In this document: positions 45,085 to 54,424 of the stretch, in pieces | Layout of the letters: each line of letters opens with the position of its first letter | How positions within the stretch are numbered: the first letter of the stretch is position 1 | Assembly (NCBI RefSeq): GCF_002893625.1 | Contig: NZ_PKMZ01000002.1 | Span: 620,001 to 684,000, forward strand | From: Mangrovicella endophytica | GTDB taxonomy: Bacteria; Pseudomonadota; Alphaproteobacteria; Rhizobiales; Rhizobiaceae | DNA length: 64,000 nt | Direction of reading: 5' to 3' | Program-made: the position numbers and the translations under genes | Notes under the pieces: generated by a model | Told to the model about the DNA's origin: nothing | What the model saw: only the letters and a program-made list of their open reading frames with translations | The model's database searches: none

Positions 45085-45738
45085 TCAGGGAGAGATTGGA
45101 CGCGTCGCGTCCGTTCGCAGGCTGAAGTCGGCTGCACGGCTGTTTTCCATCACCAGCCGGGCATTCGGCGCGTCATTGGCTTCCACCTTCTCCAGTGCGG
45201 CCGCCGGGGACAGGCCGATATCCGTCCAGCGGCGATGAAGGCGATCGAGCAGCAGGGCCAGCGGCGCATCCAGCATCACCGTGACGTCGAACAGCGCTGC
45301 AAGGCCGGTCCAGGGCGGCTGGTCGAGCAGGAGATAATTACCCTCGACGATGATGAACCGGGCGCCCGGTGGAATGATCCGCGCCCCGGCACGGGCGATC
45401 TCGATCGAACGATCAAAGACGGGCACCGCGACCTCTCTGCCGTCATCGGCGCGCAGGCGCTGCAGCGCCACGCCAAGGCCGTCGACGTCGAAGGTAAAGG
45501 GCGCGCCTTTCCGCGGGCGCTGCCCGCGCGCCTCCAGGACCAGGTCGTCGAAGTGGAAGCCGTCCATCGGCAGGATGGCTGCGCAGCCCGGGCGCGCGGC
45601 GCTCAGCCGGTGCTCCAGCGCCTCGGCCGCCGTGCTCTTGCCGACGCCCGGCGGTCCGGCCATGGCAACGAGGATACGGCGCTCAGAGCCACGGGCCAGC
45701 AGTGTCTCGACCAGAAGATCGATCGTCGTCGCCTGCAT
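45085..45738 (-). CDS. P-loop kinase of the uridine kinase/pantothenate kinase type (FrcK-like)
   Basis: 217 residues. The Walker A motif VAMAGPPGVGKSTAAEALE is near residue 30. ILPMDGFHFDDLVLEARGQR is the acceptor-binding segment seen in PRK/uridine kinase relatives, and ARFIIVEGNYLLLDQPPW contains the Walker B-like strand. A fructose-transport-system kinase (FrcK) and other nucleoside or sugar kinases have this pattern. The substrate is not determined by sequence, and no sugar transporter is adjacent. metC is upstream on the same strand after 77 bases. Confidence 0.82.
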   Translation of the reverse strand: MQATTIDLLVETLLARGSERRILVAMAGPPGVGKSTAAEALEHRLSAARPGCAAILPMDGFHFDDLVLEARGQRPRKGAPFTFDVDGLGVALQRLRADDGREVAVPVFDRSIEIARAGARIIPPGARFIIVEGNYLLLDQPPWTGLAALFDVTVMLDAPLALLLDRLHRRWTDIGLSPAAALEKVEANDAPNARLVMENSRAADFSLRTDATRPISP

Positions 45739-45815
45739 CGATGCGGCTCGTCCTTTAAGCGGTTTGGAGCCGGCGGTTCAGCGGCCGGCGCAAGGTTCGA
45801 TCCCGGCTTTGAGGA

Positions 45816-47021
45816 TTAGCTGGCATGACGATTGCCCTTCAGCGCAGCGATAGCGGCAAAGCCGCGCTCGAGGTCCGCCTGCAGGTCCGGCACGTCTTCA
45901 AGACCGATCTGCAGCCGGATCACCGGGCCCTCGGCCGGCGCGACGGCGATCGTGCGGTCCGACAGGTTCGCGTGCACGGCGAGGCTCTCGAACCCGCCCC
46001 AGGAGTAGCCGAGGCCGAAGATCTGCAGCGCGTCGAGGAAGGCATCCGCTTCATCGAAGCCGCCGCCTGCCAGGACGAAGGAGAACAGGCCGCTGGTGCC
46101 GGAGAACTGCCGACGCCAGAGATCGTGGCCGGGGAAGGAGGGCAGGGCCGGATGTAGGACGCGCGCGACTTCCTCGCGGCCTTCGAGCCACTGGGCGATG
46201 GTGAGCGCCGAAGCGCCATGCCGCTCCAGCCGCACGCCCATCGTCTTCAGGCCGCGGAGCACGAGGTAGACGTCGTCCGGCGATGCGTTGATGCCGAGCG
46301 CCATCTGGGTCTCGCGCAGCTGCGTGATCGTCTCACGCGTCGCCGACACGCTGCCCATCATCACGTCGGAATGGCCACCGGGATACTTCGTCAACGCGTG
46401 AATCGAGAGATCGACCCCGTGCTCCAGCGGCCGGAAGTAGAGCGGCGTCGCCCAGGTGTTGTCCAGCATCGTCACTGCGCCGACGCCATGGGCGGCATCG
46501 CAGACGGCGCGCACGTCCATCATCTCGAAGGTGTTGGAGCCTGGCGCTTCCAGAAATACCACGCCTGTGTCCGGCCGCAGCTTGGTCTTGATGTCGGCCC
46601 CAAGGGACGGGTCGAAATACTCAACGTCGACTCCCAACCGCTTCAGCACCGTCTCGCAGAAGTTGCGGGTGGGGGAATAGACGCTGTCGACGACGAGGCA
46701 ATGATCGCCGCTGCGCAGGAAGGCCAGCAGCGGGACGCTGACGGCGGCTAGCCCGGACGGCACGAGGATCGTTCCGGCCGAGCCTTCGAGTGCGTCGAGC
46801 TCGGCCTCGAGCGCCTCGATCGTAGGGGTGCCACGCAGCCCGTAGGTGTAGCGGACCTCACCGCGGCGCCGCATGCTGCCGGCATTCGGGAAGAGCACGG
46901 TAGAAGCATGCACCACCGGAGCATTGACGAAGCCGTGATATCCGGCCGGATTGTAAGGACCATGTGAAAGGCGCGTATTCAGACCGGCTACGGGGCCGTC
47001 TTGCTTCTCGGTCTTGCTCAA
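45816..47021 (-). CDS. metC: cystathionine beta-lyase
   Basis: 401 residues, Cys/Met metabolism PLP-dependent family. It cleaves cystathionine to homocysteine, pyruvate and ammonia for methionine synthesis. Family features: NAPVVHASTVLFPNAGSM, YTYGLRGTPTIEALEAEL, VFLEAPGSNTFEMMDVRAV, DNTWATPLYFRPLEHGVDL and the PLP lysine in SIHALTKYPGGHSDVMMG. The gene diverges from aapJ across 212 bases, an arrangement known in rhizobia. hom in this window supplies its pathway precursor homoserine. Confidence 0.94.
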   Translation of the reverse strand: MSKTEKQDGPVAGLNTRLSHGPYNPAGYHGFVNAPVVHASTVLFPNAGSMRRRGEVRYTYGLRGTPTIEALEAELDALEGSAGTILVPSGLAAVSVPLLAFLRSGDHCLVVDSVYSPTRNFCETVLKRLGVDVEYFDPSLGADIKTKLRPDTGVVFLEAPGSNTFEMMDVRAVCDAAHGVGAVTMLDNTWATPLYFRPLEHGVDLSIHALTKYPGGHSDVMMGSVSATRETITQLRETQMALGINASPDDVYLVLRGLKTMGVRLERHGASALTIAQWLEGREEVARVLHPALPSFPGHDLWRRQFSGTSGLFSFVLAGGGFDEADAFLDALQIFGLGYSWGGFESLAVHANLSDRTIAVAPAEGPVIRLQIGLEDVPDLQADLERGFAAIAALKGNRHAS

Positions 47022-47098
47022 AGCTTCAGCTCTTCGTTGAAGGAATAGGCAGCACGCAGGTCCGCCGTGGAAAGGTTAGCGAAAAAGGCGCCGCTCGC

Positions 47099-47127
47099 TT
47101 GACCTGCCAATTTTTATGGCATGTGAT
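47099..47127 (+). promoter_or_regulatory. candidate aapJ promoter with embedded inverted repeat
   Basis: TTGACC (47099-47104) and TGTGAT (47122-47127) are 17 bases apart. The spacer itself is an inverted repeat, TGCCA, seven bases, TGGCA, which has the look of an operator. The -10 is weak. The site is 107 bases before aapJ and could act on metC on the other strand as well. Confidence 0.35.
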
Positions 47128-47233
47128 TGAGCTTGCACAAAGACTATCACGTCTGGCGAGCGTCCCTCCTTGCGGCATAGGCGGGTTGGTCGCAAGACCT
47201 CACGAGACACGTTTCGACACGGAGAAGATCCTG

Positions 47234-48253
47234 ATGACATTGAAGCTCCTCACGGCCGCAATTGGTCTCGCGGTGGCCGCAACCGCGTTCGGCGGCGCAT
47301 CCGCTGCGACGCTCGACGACGTCAAGGCGCGCGGCCATCTGAAATGCGGCATCAATACGGGCCTGCCGGGCTTTGCCTCGCAGAATGACCAGGGCGTGTG
47401 GCAGGGCCTCGACGTCGATTACTGCAAAGCCGTCGCGGCCGCCGTCTTCGGCGATGCGAGCAAGGTCGAGTTCACGCCGCTGTCGGCGGTGCAGCGCTTC
47501 CCGGCGCTGCAGAACAACGAGATCGACCTGCTCGCCCGTAACACGACTTGGACGATCAGCCGCGATACTTCGCTCGGCCTCGCCTTCGTGGGCGTCAACT
47601 ATTACGACGGCCAGGGCTTCATGGTCCGCAAGGACCTCAACATCAATTCGGCACTGCAGCTTTCCGGCGCCACCGTCTGCGTGCAGGCCGGCACGACCAC
47701 CGAGCTGAACCTGACCGACTACTTCCGTGCCAACAACATGGAATACAACCCGGTGGTCATCGAGAGCCAGGACAATACCAACTCGGCCTACGATTCCGGC
47801 CGCTGCGACGTGCTGACGACCGACGCCTCGGGCCTCTACGCCTCCCGCCTCGAGCTCGGCACGCCGGACAACAACATCGTGCTGCCGGAGATCATCTCCA
47901 AGGAGCCGCTCGGCCCAGCCGTGCGGCAGGGCGACTGGCAGTGGTTCAACATCGTGAAGTGGACCCACTTCGCGCTGCTGAACGCCGAGGAGCTTGGCAT
48001 CACGCAGGCCAATGTGGAGGAGATGACCAAGTCCGAGAACCCGGAGATCCGCCGTATGCTCGGCGGCGACGGCACCTTCGGCCAGGACATCGGCCTCACC
48101 AACGACTGGGTGGTGAAGATCGTCAAGGCGGTCGGCAACTACGGCGAGATCTTCGAACGCAATGTCGGCTCCAAGACTCCGCTCGGCATCGCACGTGGCC
48201 AGAATGCCCTTTGGACGAAGGGCGGGCTCCAGTACGCGCCGCCGATCCGCTAA
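47234..48253 (+). CDS. aapJ: general L-amino-acid ABC transporter, periplasmic binding protein
   Basis: 339 residues from ATG 47234. A signal peptide (LTAAIGLAVAATAFGGASA) precedes the type II binding fold: DDVKARGHLKCGINTGLPGF, DVDYCKAVAAAVFGDASKVE in part, RFPALQNNEIDLLARNTTWT, YYDGQGFMVRKDL and VCVQAGTTTELNLTDYFR. This is the AapJ/BztA class, with broad specificity for polar L-amino acids. The next genes encode both permeases and the ATPase. A stable hairpin follows its stop, which may raise its level over the rest of the operon. Confidence 0.95.
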   Translation: MTLKLLTAAIGLAVAATAFGGASAATLDDVKARGHLKCGINTGLPGFASQNDQGVWQGLDVDYCKAVAAAVFGDASKVEFTPLSAVQRFPALQNNEIDLLARNTTWTISRDTSLGLAFVGVNYYDGQGFMVRKDLNINSALQLSGATVCVQAGTTTELNLTDYFRANNMEYNPVVIESQDNTNSAYDSGRCDVLTTDASGLYASRLELGTPDNNIVLPEIISKEPLGPAVRQGDWQWFNIVKWTHFALLNAEELGITQANVEEMTKSENPEIRRMLGGDGTFGQDIGLTNDWVVKIVKAVGNYGEIFERNVGSKTPLGIARGQNALWTKGGLQYAPPIR

Positions 48254-48266
48254 GCATGACCATCTG

Positions 48267-48293
48267 GGAAGGTCGGCACGTCGCCGGCCTTCC
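48267..48293 (+). promoter_or_regulatory. intercistronic hairpin between aapJ and aapQ
   Basis: GGAAGGTCGGC and GCCGGCCTTCC form an 11-base-pair stem (one G-T pair) with loop ACGTC, 14 bases after the aapJ stop. There is no T run, so it is more likely an RNA-stabilising or partial-attenuation hairpin than a full terminator. Confidence 0.6.
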
Positions 48294-48352
48294 TGGCCTT
48301 GCCGCTACTCATGCCGCCCGCTCGCGGTGGCTTCCACCAGCCCAGGAAGGCG

Positions 48353-49555
48353 ATGACGCTGTCGACCACCGCAGATACAAGGCCGCTACCGCGCCAGCCC
48401 GCCAGAGGGTCGCTGCTGAGCAATCCGACTGTTCGAAGCATCGTGATCCAGGTGGTCCTGGTCGTCGCACTGGTCGCGTTCTCCTGGTGGATCGTCGACA
48501 ACACGGCGCGTAATCTGACGCAGAACAACATCGCGTCCGGCTTTGGCTTTCTCGAATCCCGATCAGGGTTCGATATTTCTCAGACACCGATCGCCTACAA
48601 CAGCAACGCCACCTATGCCCGCGCGATCCTCGTCGGCATCGCCAATACGCTGATCATCGCCGTTGCCGGCATCGTCATGGCGACCGTCGTCGGCTTCCTG
48701 GTCGGCATCGGCCGCCTATCGCAGAACTTCCTGATCCGCAGCCTCTCGACGGTCTATGTCGAGATCTTCCGCAACATCCCGCCGCTGCTGGTGATCCTGT
48801 TCTGGTACTTCGCCGTTCTGTCGATCCTGCCGCAGCCGCGCCAGGCGCTCAGTCTGCCCTTTGGCGCCTATATCTCCAACCGCGGCCTGCAGGCGCCGAG
48901 TGTGGCTTTCGATACTCTCGCGTGGATCGCCTTCGCAGCCCTCGTCGCCGGAGTCGTCGCGACCGTCTTGATGCGCGTGCGGGCGCGCCGCCGGCAGATG
49001 GCGACCGGCGAGCGCACACGCCTGCTCTTACCGGCGCTCGCTCTCATCATCGGTCTGCCAGCGATCGTCTTCCTCGTCACCGGCATGCCGGCAACGCTGA
49101 CCTATCCCGCCAAAAGCACCTTCAATCTCGTCGGCGGCCTCCAGATCAAGCCGGAATTCCTGGCGCTTTTCCTGGCCCTGTCGATCTATACGGCCGCCTT
49201 CATCGCCGAGATCGTACGGGCCGGCATCCTGTCTGTGTCGCGCGGCCAGAACGAGGCGGCCGCGGCGCTCGGGCTTAAGCGCAGCCAGGCGCTGCGCCTC
49301 GTCGTCGTGCCGCAGGCGTTCCGCGTCATCATCCCGCCGCTGACCAGCCAGTATCTCAACCTCACCAAGAACTCCTCGCTCGGTCTCGCCGTCGGCTATC
49401 CCGAGCTCGTCGCCGTCGGCTCGACTGTCCTCAACCAGTCGGGTCAGTCGATCGAGGTCGTGGTGATCTGGATGGTGGTCTATCTCGGTATCAGCCTGCT
49501 GGTGTCGGTGTTCATGAACTGGTTCAACGCCAAAATGGCGTTGGTCGAGCGGTAG
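48353..49555 (+). CDS. aapQ: general L-amino-acid ABC transporter permease AapQ
   Basis: 400 residues from ATG 48353 with AGGAAGG upstream. It is a His/Glu/Gln/Arg/opine-type inner-membrane permease. About eight hydrophobic segments can be traced. The N-terminal region has the long periplasmic part [20 protein letters not shown] typical of AapQ, and the cytoplasmic EAA-type loop is [20 protein letters not shown] followed by [20 protein letters not shown]. It pairs with AapM. Seven bases separate it from aapM. Confidence 0.95.
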   Translation: MTLSTTADTRPLPRQPARGSLLSNPTVRSIVIQVVLVVALVAFSWWIVDNTARNLTQNNIASGFGFLESRSGFDISQTPIAYNSNATYARAILVGIANTLIIAVAGIVMATVVGFLVGIGRLSQNFLIRSLSTVYVEIFRNIPPLLVILFWYFAVLSILPQPRQALSLPFGAYISNRGLQAPSVAFDTLAWIAFAALVAGVVATVLMRVRARRRQMATGERTRLLLPALALIIGLPAIVFLVTGMPATLTYPAKSTFNLVGGLQIKPEFLALFLALSIYTAAFIAEIVRAGILSVSRGQNEAAAALGLKRSQALRLVVVPQAFRVIIPPLTSQYLNLTKNSSLGLAVGYPELVAVGSTVLNQSGQSIEVVVIWMVVYLGISLLVSVFMNWFNAKMALVER

Positions 49556-49562
49556 GACGACC

Positions 49563-51059
49563 ATGGAAGAGCAAGTCGCCCCGTTCGTCGCTCGCGGCCA
49601 GAAGGAACCGCTGCCGCCGCCGCGTTCCGAGTTCGGCATCTATGGCCGCGTTCGCCGCAGCCTATTTGCCACGCCAACGGATGCCGTCCTCACCCTCGCA
49701 GCCCTGATCTTCATCGTCTGGGCGGGGTATCACATCATCGAGTGGGCGGTGATCAACGCTGTTTTCACCGGTTCGGATCGCACCGCATGCCTCCCGACTG
49801 GCGATGGCGAGATCGGCGCATGCTGGGCGTTCATCCGTGCCAAGTACAGCCAGTTCGTCTACGGCCTCTATCCACTGGATCAGCGCTGGCGTGTCGACCT
49901 GGTGTTCGCTCTGTTAGCCGTGCTCAGCCTCGGCTTGGCGATACCCAGCGTCCCGTACAAGCGCTGGAACGCGGTGCTGCTCTTTGCCGTCTTCCCCTTC
50001 GTGGCTCTGGTTCTCCTCACCGGCGGGGAGTTCGAGCTCTCCGGCGGCGGCATCGCGCTGATCGTGCTCGCCGCTGCCCTGGCGAGCTACATGGCGGCCG
50101 GAAGTCAGATGGATGCGGCCCCGGCGGCACCGTTCCTCAAGGCCGCAGGGCTCCTGATGATATTGGCGCTCCTTGTGCTGCTCGCAGCAGGCCCGGTGTC
50201 CTCGCGGCGCGTCGAGTTCCTCAACGTGGACTTCTCGATCCTGTCGATGGCGGGCTTCGTACTTGCGGGGCTGGCGCTGGTGGCGGCGGTTGCCGGCGGT
50301 CTGCGCGCCGGCGGGACAGCCGTCCTCATGTCACTGCTGATGCCGATCCTTGCGGGGCTTGCTCTCATCGTCGTCATGACGACCGACTTCGGGCTGAGGC
50401 CGGTCGGCACCAATCTGTGGGGCGGCCTTCTCGTGACGCTCGTCGTCGCCGTCTCGGGTATCGCAGCGTCGCTGCCGCTCGGCATCATGCTGGCCCTCGG
50501 CCGGCGCTCCGACATGCCGACGGTGCGCCTCCTGTCGATCATCTTCATCGAGTTCTGGCGCGGCGTTCCGCTGATCACCGTTCTCTTCATGGCCAACTTC
50601 ATGCTGCCGCTGTTCCTGCCGGACGGCGTCAACTTCAACCAGCTCCTTCGGGCGCTTGTCGGCGTCGCGCTGTTTTCCGCGGCCTACATGGCGGAGGTGA
50701 TCCGCGGCGGTCTTCAGGCGATTCCGAAGGGGCAGTACGAAGCAGCCGACGCCATGGCGCTGAGCTACTGGCAGAAGATGCGAATGATCGTGCTGCCGCA
50801 GGCGCTGAAGCTCGTGATCCCCGGCATCGTCAACACCTTCATCGGCCTCTTCAAGGATACGAGCCTCGTCTACATCATCGGGCTTGCCGACCTTCTCGGC
50901 ACAGTGCGGCGTGGCTTCAGCGATCCGAACTGGATCACCGAGTCGACGCCCGCGACTGGCCTCATATTTGCAGCCTTCATCTACTGGCTGTTCTGCTTCA
51001 GCATGTCCCGCTACTCGATCTGGACCGAGCGGCGGCTCGACACCGGGCACAAACGATAG
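49563..51059 (+). CDS. aapM: general L-amino-acid ABC transporter permease AapM with extra membrane insert
   Basis: 498 residues, about 110 more than usual AapM proteins. N-terminal features ([18 protein letters not shown]) and the C-terminal permease core ([39 protein letters not shown], the EAA-like [19 protein letters not shown] and LIPGIVN-type region) are intact. Between residues about 160 and 275 lies extra sequence with four or so hydrophobic segments ([67 protein letters not shown]). No frameshift is needed to read through it. The insert should not block pairing with AapQ, but its function is unknown. Confidence 0.92.
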   Translation: MEEQVAPFVARGQKEPLPPPRSEFGIYGRVRRSLFATPTDAVLTLAALIFIVWAGYHIIEWAVINAVFTGSDRTACLPTGDGEIGACWAFIRAKYSQFVYGLYPLDQRWRVDLVFALLAVLSLGLAIPSVPYKRWNAVLLFAVFPFVALVLLTGGEFELSGGGIALIVLAAALASYMAAGSQMDAAPAAPFLKAAGLLMILALLVLLAAGPVSSRRVEFLNVDFSILSMAGFVLAGLALVAAVAGGLRAGGTAVLMSLLMPILAGLALIVVMTTDFGLRPVGTNLWGGLLVTLVVAVSGIAASLPLGIMLALGRRSDMPTVRLLSIIFIEFWRGVPLITVLFMANFMLPLFLPDGVNFNQLLRALVGVALFSAAYMAEVIRGGLQAIPKGQYEAADAMALSYWQKMRMIVLPQALKLVIPGIVNTFIGLFKDTSLVYIIGLADLLGTVRRGFSDPNWITESTPATGLIFAAFIYWLFCFSMSRYSIWTERRLDTGHKR

Positions 51060-51069
51060 GAATTCGACC

Positions 51070-51861
51070 ATGAGCGTTCAGCCAATCGAAAGTGCCGTCG
51101 CGCCGCGGCCGAAGATGGCGATCTCGGACGAGATTGCGGTGGAGCTTGCCGGCGTCAACAAGTGGTACGGCGAGTTCCATGTGCTGCGTGACATCGACCT
51201 GAAGGTGCGGCGCGGCGAGCGCATCGTCATCTGCGGCCCCTCGGGCTCGGGCAAGTCGACGATGATCCGCTGCATCAACCGTCTGGAGCAGCATCAGAAG
51301 GGCCGCATCGTGGTCGACGGGATCGAGCTCACCGACGATCTGAAGAAGATCGACGAAGTGCGCCGTGAGGTCGGCATGGTGTTCCAGCACTTCAACCTCT
51401 TTCCGCACCTGACGATCCTGGAAAATTGCACGCTCGCGCCGATCTGGGTGCGCAAGATGCCGCGCAAGCAGGCCGAGGAGATCGCGATGCACTATCTCAA
51501 GCGCGTCAAGATCCCCGAGCAGGCCAACAAGTACCCCGGCCAGCTCTCCGGCGGGCAGCAGCAACGCGTCGCCATCGCGCGCTCACTCTGCATGAGCCCG
51601 AAGATCATGCTCTTTGACGAGCCGACCTCGGCGCTTGATCCGGAGATGATCAAGGAAGTGCTCGACGTCATGGTCGGGCTCGCGGAAGAGGGCATGACGA
51701 TGCTCTGCGTAACCCACGAGATGGGCTTTGCGCGCCAGGTGGCCAACCGCGTCATCTTCATGGACGCCGGCCAGATCGTCGAGCAGAACGAGCCGACGGA
51801 GTTCTTCACCAACCCGCAGCACGAGCGCACCAAGCTGTTCCTGTCGCAGATTCTGCACTGA
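51070..51861 (+). CDS. aapP: general L-amino-acid ABC transporter ATP-binding protein
   Basis: 263 residues from ATG 51070, 10 bases after aapM. Motifs: Walker [22 protein letters not shown]-loop [18 protein letters not shown], signature [20 protein letters not shown], Walker [16 protein letters not shown] and the switch [12 protein letters not shown]. It powers import through AapQM. Last gene of the aapJQMP operon. Confidence 0.97.
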   Translation: MSVQPIESAVAPRPKMAISDEIAVELAGVNKWYGEFHVLRDIDLKVRRGERIVICGPSGSGKSTMIRCINRLEQHQKGRIVVDGIELTDDLKKIDEVRREVGMVFQHFNLFPHLTILENCTLAPIWVRKMPRKQAEEIAMHYLKRVKIPEQANKYPGQLSGGQQQRVAIARSLCMSPKIMLFDEPTSALDPEMIKEVLDVMVGLAEEGMTMLCVTHEMGFARQVANRVIFMDAGQIVEQNEPTEFFTNPQHERTKLFLSQILH

Positions 51862-51941
51862 AGCAGCCTGGCCGGAGGTGAGGCGGCGCCGTCTGGCGTT
51901 GCTGTTCGCCAGCTGTCAGCCGGTCACCGGCTGATCGCGGC

Positions 51942-52457
51942 TCAGGGCATCCAACCAGGCAGGGCGGCAGCCTGCTTGACCCAGTCGGTCATCTGCGCCT
52001 CGTCCAGTGCATCACCTTCGTGGATGTCGATCCAGCGCGCCTCCTTCGACTTCGGTGTGCCGCCGGGCGGCATCGGCTGCAGATGGACGCCGTTGAAGAA
52101 GGTGAGCTTCACGTAGCGGGTGAAGACGTGGAACGACAGGCACCAGCCTTGGCCCTCCACGCCATAGAAGGGCGAGTTCCACTTCACGGCCTTGCGGACG
52201 TCGGGGACCGTCTCCGTCACGATCGCGTCGACGCGCTGACCAAGAGCCTGCGTCCAGCCTGGCATGGCGGCGATATACGCTTGCACGGGCGCATCCCCGT
52301 CGCCTTTAGGGATCTGCGGATTGCCGCCGCTGAGGAGATGGCCCGTCTTTTTCTCCGGCGCCGTCTGGGTCGGCGGCTGTTCGACCGGCCTGGCCTCGCC
52401 GCTTCCAGGCGGAGCGCTCAAGGTGGCTGGGCCACTCTCCCGCTTTCGGTTCGCCAT
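51942..52457 (-). CDS. DUF1801 domain protein
   Basis: 171 residues. The first ~45 residues are a disordered Pro/Glu/Lys-rich head. The rest is a DUF1801 (YdhG-like) domain: VDAIVTETVPDVRKAVKWNS, PFYGVEGQGWCLSFHVFTRY, VKLTFFNGVHLQPMPPGG and ARWIDIHEGD. The fold is steroid-hormone-binding-like and small; function is unknown. Convergent with aapP across 80 bases. Confidence 0.87.
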   Translation of the reverse strand: MANRKRESGPATLSAPPGSGEARPVEQPPTQTAPEKKTGHLLSGGNPQIPKGDGDAPVQAYIAAMPGWTQALGQRVDAIVTETVPDVRKAVKWNSPFYGVEGQGWCLSFHVFTRYVKLTFFNGVHLQPMPPGGTPKSKEARWIDIHEGDALDEAQMTDWVKQAAALPGWMP

Positions 52458-52803
52458 TCATGCCTCTCCCGCCGCGCCTGCCCATGCCCGGCTCAACGTC
52501 ACGCAACGGAGCGGCGCGGGCAAGAGGCTCCGCAGTTTCCGTCCGACTGCGCGCAGTGGACCGAGCGCCTGACGTTGATCGCGATCGTCCGGAGGCCCCT
52601 ATCAGACTGAAGGTAGCGATGCGCTGCCAGACGGCCAGGGTAACCCGGACGGGCTGACCGGCCGCGTTTCATGAGCCTGCGATCTCGTTCAGCACCCGGA
52701 GGCGTTAGCATATCCTTCATCGAGCCTTGCATCCCACGGCTTTGGACGGAACGGGCAACGCTCCGCACCGTTTCTGTCGCGCATTTTTCGAGGGTCCGAC
52801 ATC
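52458..52803. other. divergent intergenic region
   Basis: 346 bases between the DUF1801 gene and the AI-2E family gene. The open frames inside lack starts, ribosome-binding sites or recognisable motifs. No terminator or repeat seen. Confidence 0.45.
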
Positions 52804-53952
52804 TTGGCTGATCAACCTGTTGCGGCGAAGGCCGAGAAGAACACGACCATCGCGCCAGCCATTGGCCTCGTGAACACCCAGACATTCGAGAGTGGTTCCC
52901 GCTGGGCCGTGGTCGGCATCTTCTTTATCCTGTTCTTCGGCGCGCTCTATCTATCCGCGAGCTTCGTGCTGCCGGTGGTCATCGCGCTCCTGTTCGCGCT
53001 CGTGCTCAGCCCGGTCGTGCGCTTCATGAAGCGGCGGCTGCATATCTGGGAGCCGGTCTCGGCCGCCCTTCTCGTCGTCGGCGCGCTGGTGACGCTGATC
53101 TTCGGCTTCTACATGCTGAGCGATCCGATCACCAACATCGTCAACAACGCACCACGCTATGTCCGCGCGGTCGACAGCGAGATGAAGATGATCCGCGACC
53201 GGTTCGGCCGCCTGCAGCGCGCCGGTGAGCAGGTCGGCCATATCGGCGAGGAGCCAACGGATGAAGCACCGCGCGAAGTGGTGGTCCAGAACCCCGGCCT
53301 GCTGGACAATGCGGCGGCCAAGCTGCCGGAGATCCTCGCCAGCATCGCCTTCTCGCTGGTCTTCCTGTTCTTCCTGCTCGCTTCGGGCGATCTCTTCTAT
53401 CAGAAGCTCGTCCGGGCGATGCCTACCCTGTCTGACAAGAAGCGGGCGCTCCACATTGCGCATGACATTGAGCGCGAACTATCGCGCTACCTCTTCACGA
53501 TCACGCTGATCAATGTCGGCCTCGGCGTCGCCGTGGGCTTGTGCCTGTGGATCGTCGGCATGCCGTCGCCAGTCATCTTCGGCGCCTTGGCGACGCTTCT
53601 CAACTTCATCCCCTATCTCGGCTCGCTCGCCGGCATGTCGCTCGTGGGCGTCATCGCGCTTGCCGAGCTCGGCACCTTCACCGATGCGATCGTGCCGGTG
53701 CTGCTGTATCTGCTGGTCGGGACCATCGAGGGGCAGTTCATCACGCCTATGGTGGTGGGCCGCCGGCTCGAGATGAATGCGGCCGCCGTGTTCCTGTCGG
53801 TTGCCTTCTGGGGCTGGATCTGGGGCGTCGTTGGCATGTTCCTGGCCGTGCCTGTGATGGTCGGCTTCAAGGTCTTTTCCAGCTATATCGCGCCGCTGGA
53901 GCCGTTCGGCGACTTCCTGTCCGTGAACAAGCCACCGAGTGAGGAGGAGTGA
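52804..53952 (+). CDS. AI-2E family transporter (PerM/YdiK type)
   Basis: 382 residues; the start used is TTG 52804, the only initiator near the conserved N terminus, with GAGGG about 12 bases upstream. Around eight membrane helices are visible. Family motifs are LPVVIALLFALVLSPVVRFM near the start, NFIPYLGSLAGMSLVGVIAL and VGTIEGQFITPMVVGRRLEM in the C-terminal half. Relatives include TqsA (autoinducer-2 export), YtrI-like and Na/H antiport members; the substrate here is unknown. A soluble periplasmic-like helix region lies at about 105-165. Confidence 0.88.
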   Translation: MADQPVAAKAEKNTTIAPAIGLVNTQTFESGSRWAVVGIFFILFFGALYLSASFVLPVVIALLFALVLSPVVRFMKRRLHIWEPVSAALLVVGALVTLIFGFYMLSDPITNIVNNAPRYVRAVDSEMKMIRDRFGRLQRAGEQVGHIGEEPTDEAPREVVVQNPGLLDNAAAKLPEILASIAFSLVFLFFLLASGDLFYQKLVRAMPTLSDKKRALHIAHDIERELSRYLFTITLINVGLGVAVGLCLWIVGMPSPVIFGALATLLNFIPYLGSLAGMSLVGVIALAELGTFTDAIVPVLLYLLVGTIEGQFITPMVVGRRLEMNAAAVFLSVAFWGWIWGVVGMFLAVPVMVGFKVFSSYIAPLEPFGDFLSVNKPPSEEE

Positions 53953-54371
53953 GCGAGGCGGGTTTGCGACCAAGCGCCCGCCAACTCGTCAATCGTGAAC
54001 CAACTGACCGGAGTGGATAGCGACGCAGTGCTGTGGGGTCCGGCTGCGTTGCTGCTGCCGACGCGGTCAAGCAGCCGTATCGGCGCGCTGCGATCGGAGC
54101 GATCCTAATCTCTGCCCGCTGTTGGACAGCCGCGTCGCCCGCAAGGTGAGGCCGGAAGACGAATCCGATCAACGGCTCGGCTCAATTTGCTCAGGGATCG
54201 ATTCCACCAGCCGTTACACCGCCGGTTCGGGCCTGCCGTCAGAATCTGCCTGTAAGGACTGGCTATACGGCAGACGCTGCCGGAGGTGATCGGAGGCGAA
54301 GCCTTCATCCCGGCCCAGCGTGAACTGCGAGTCATTGCAACGGCTTGTCGGTGCCTGCTCCGGACGTGAAT
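53953..54371. other. convergent intergenic region, no gene seen
   Basis: 419 bases between convergent genes. GC is lower and no open frame has family features. I see no coding or RNA gene. Confidence 0.45.
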
Positions 54372-54400
54372 CAGGCCCGGCAGCGATGCTGCCGGGCCTG
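54372..54400 (-). terminator. strong hairpin downstream of the OmpA gene
   Basis: A perfect 13-base-pair stem, CAGGCCCGGCAGC and GCTGCCGGGCCTG with loop GAT, sits 25 bases after the OmpA stop. No T run is present on either strand, so it may stabilise the 3' end rather than terminate alone. Confidence 0.55.
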
Positions 54401-54424
54401 CCTTCGATCGACGCGTAAAGTCGC

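Noticed and set aside
47022-47233. SAM-type riboswitch before metC
   Set aside because: I looked for a SAM-II-like pattern in the leader on the minus strand and saw no match to the conserved stem-loop elements.
51917-51933. Hairpin CAGCCGG/CCGGCTG after aapP as a terminator
   Set aside because: Short stem with a three-base loop and no T run on either strand; not enough to support a call.
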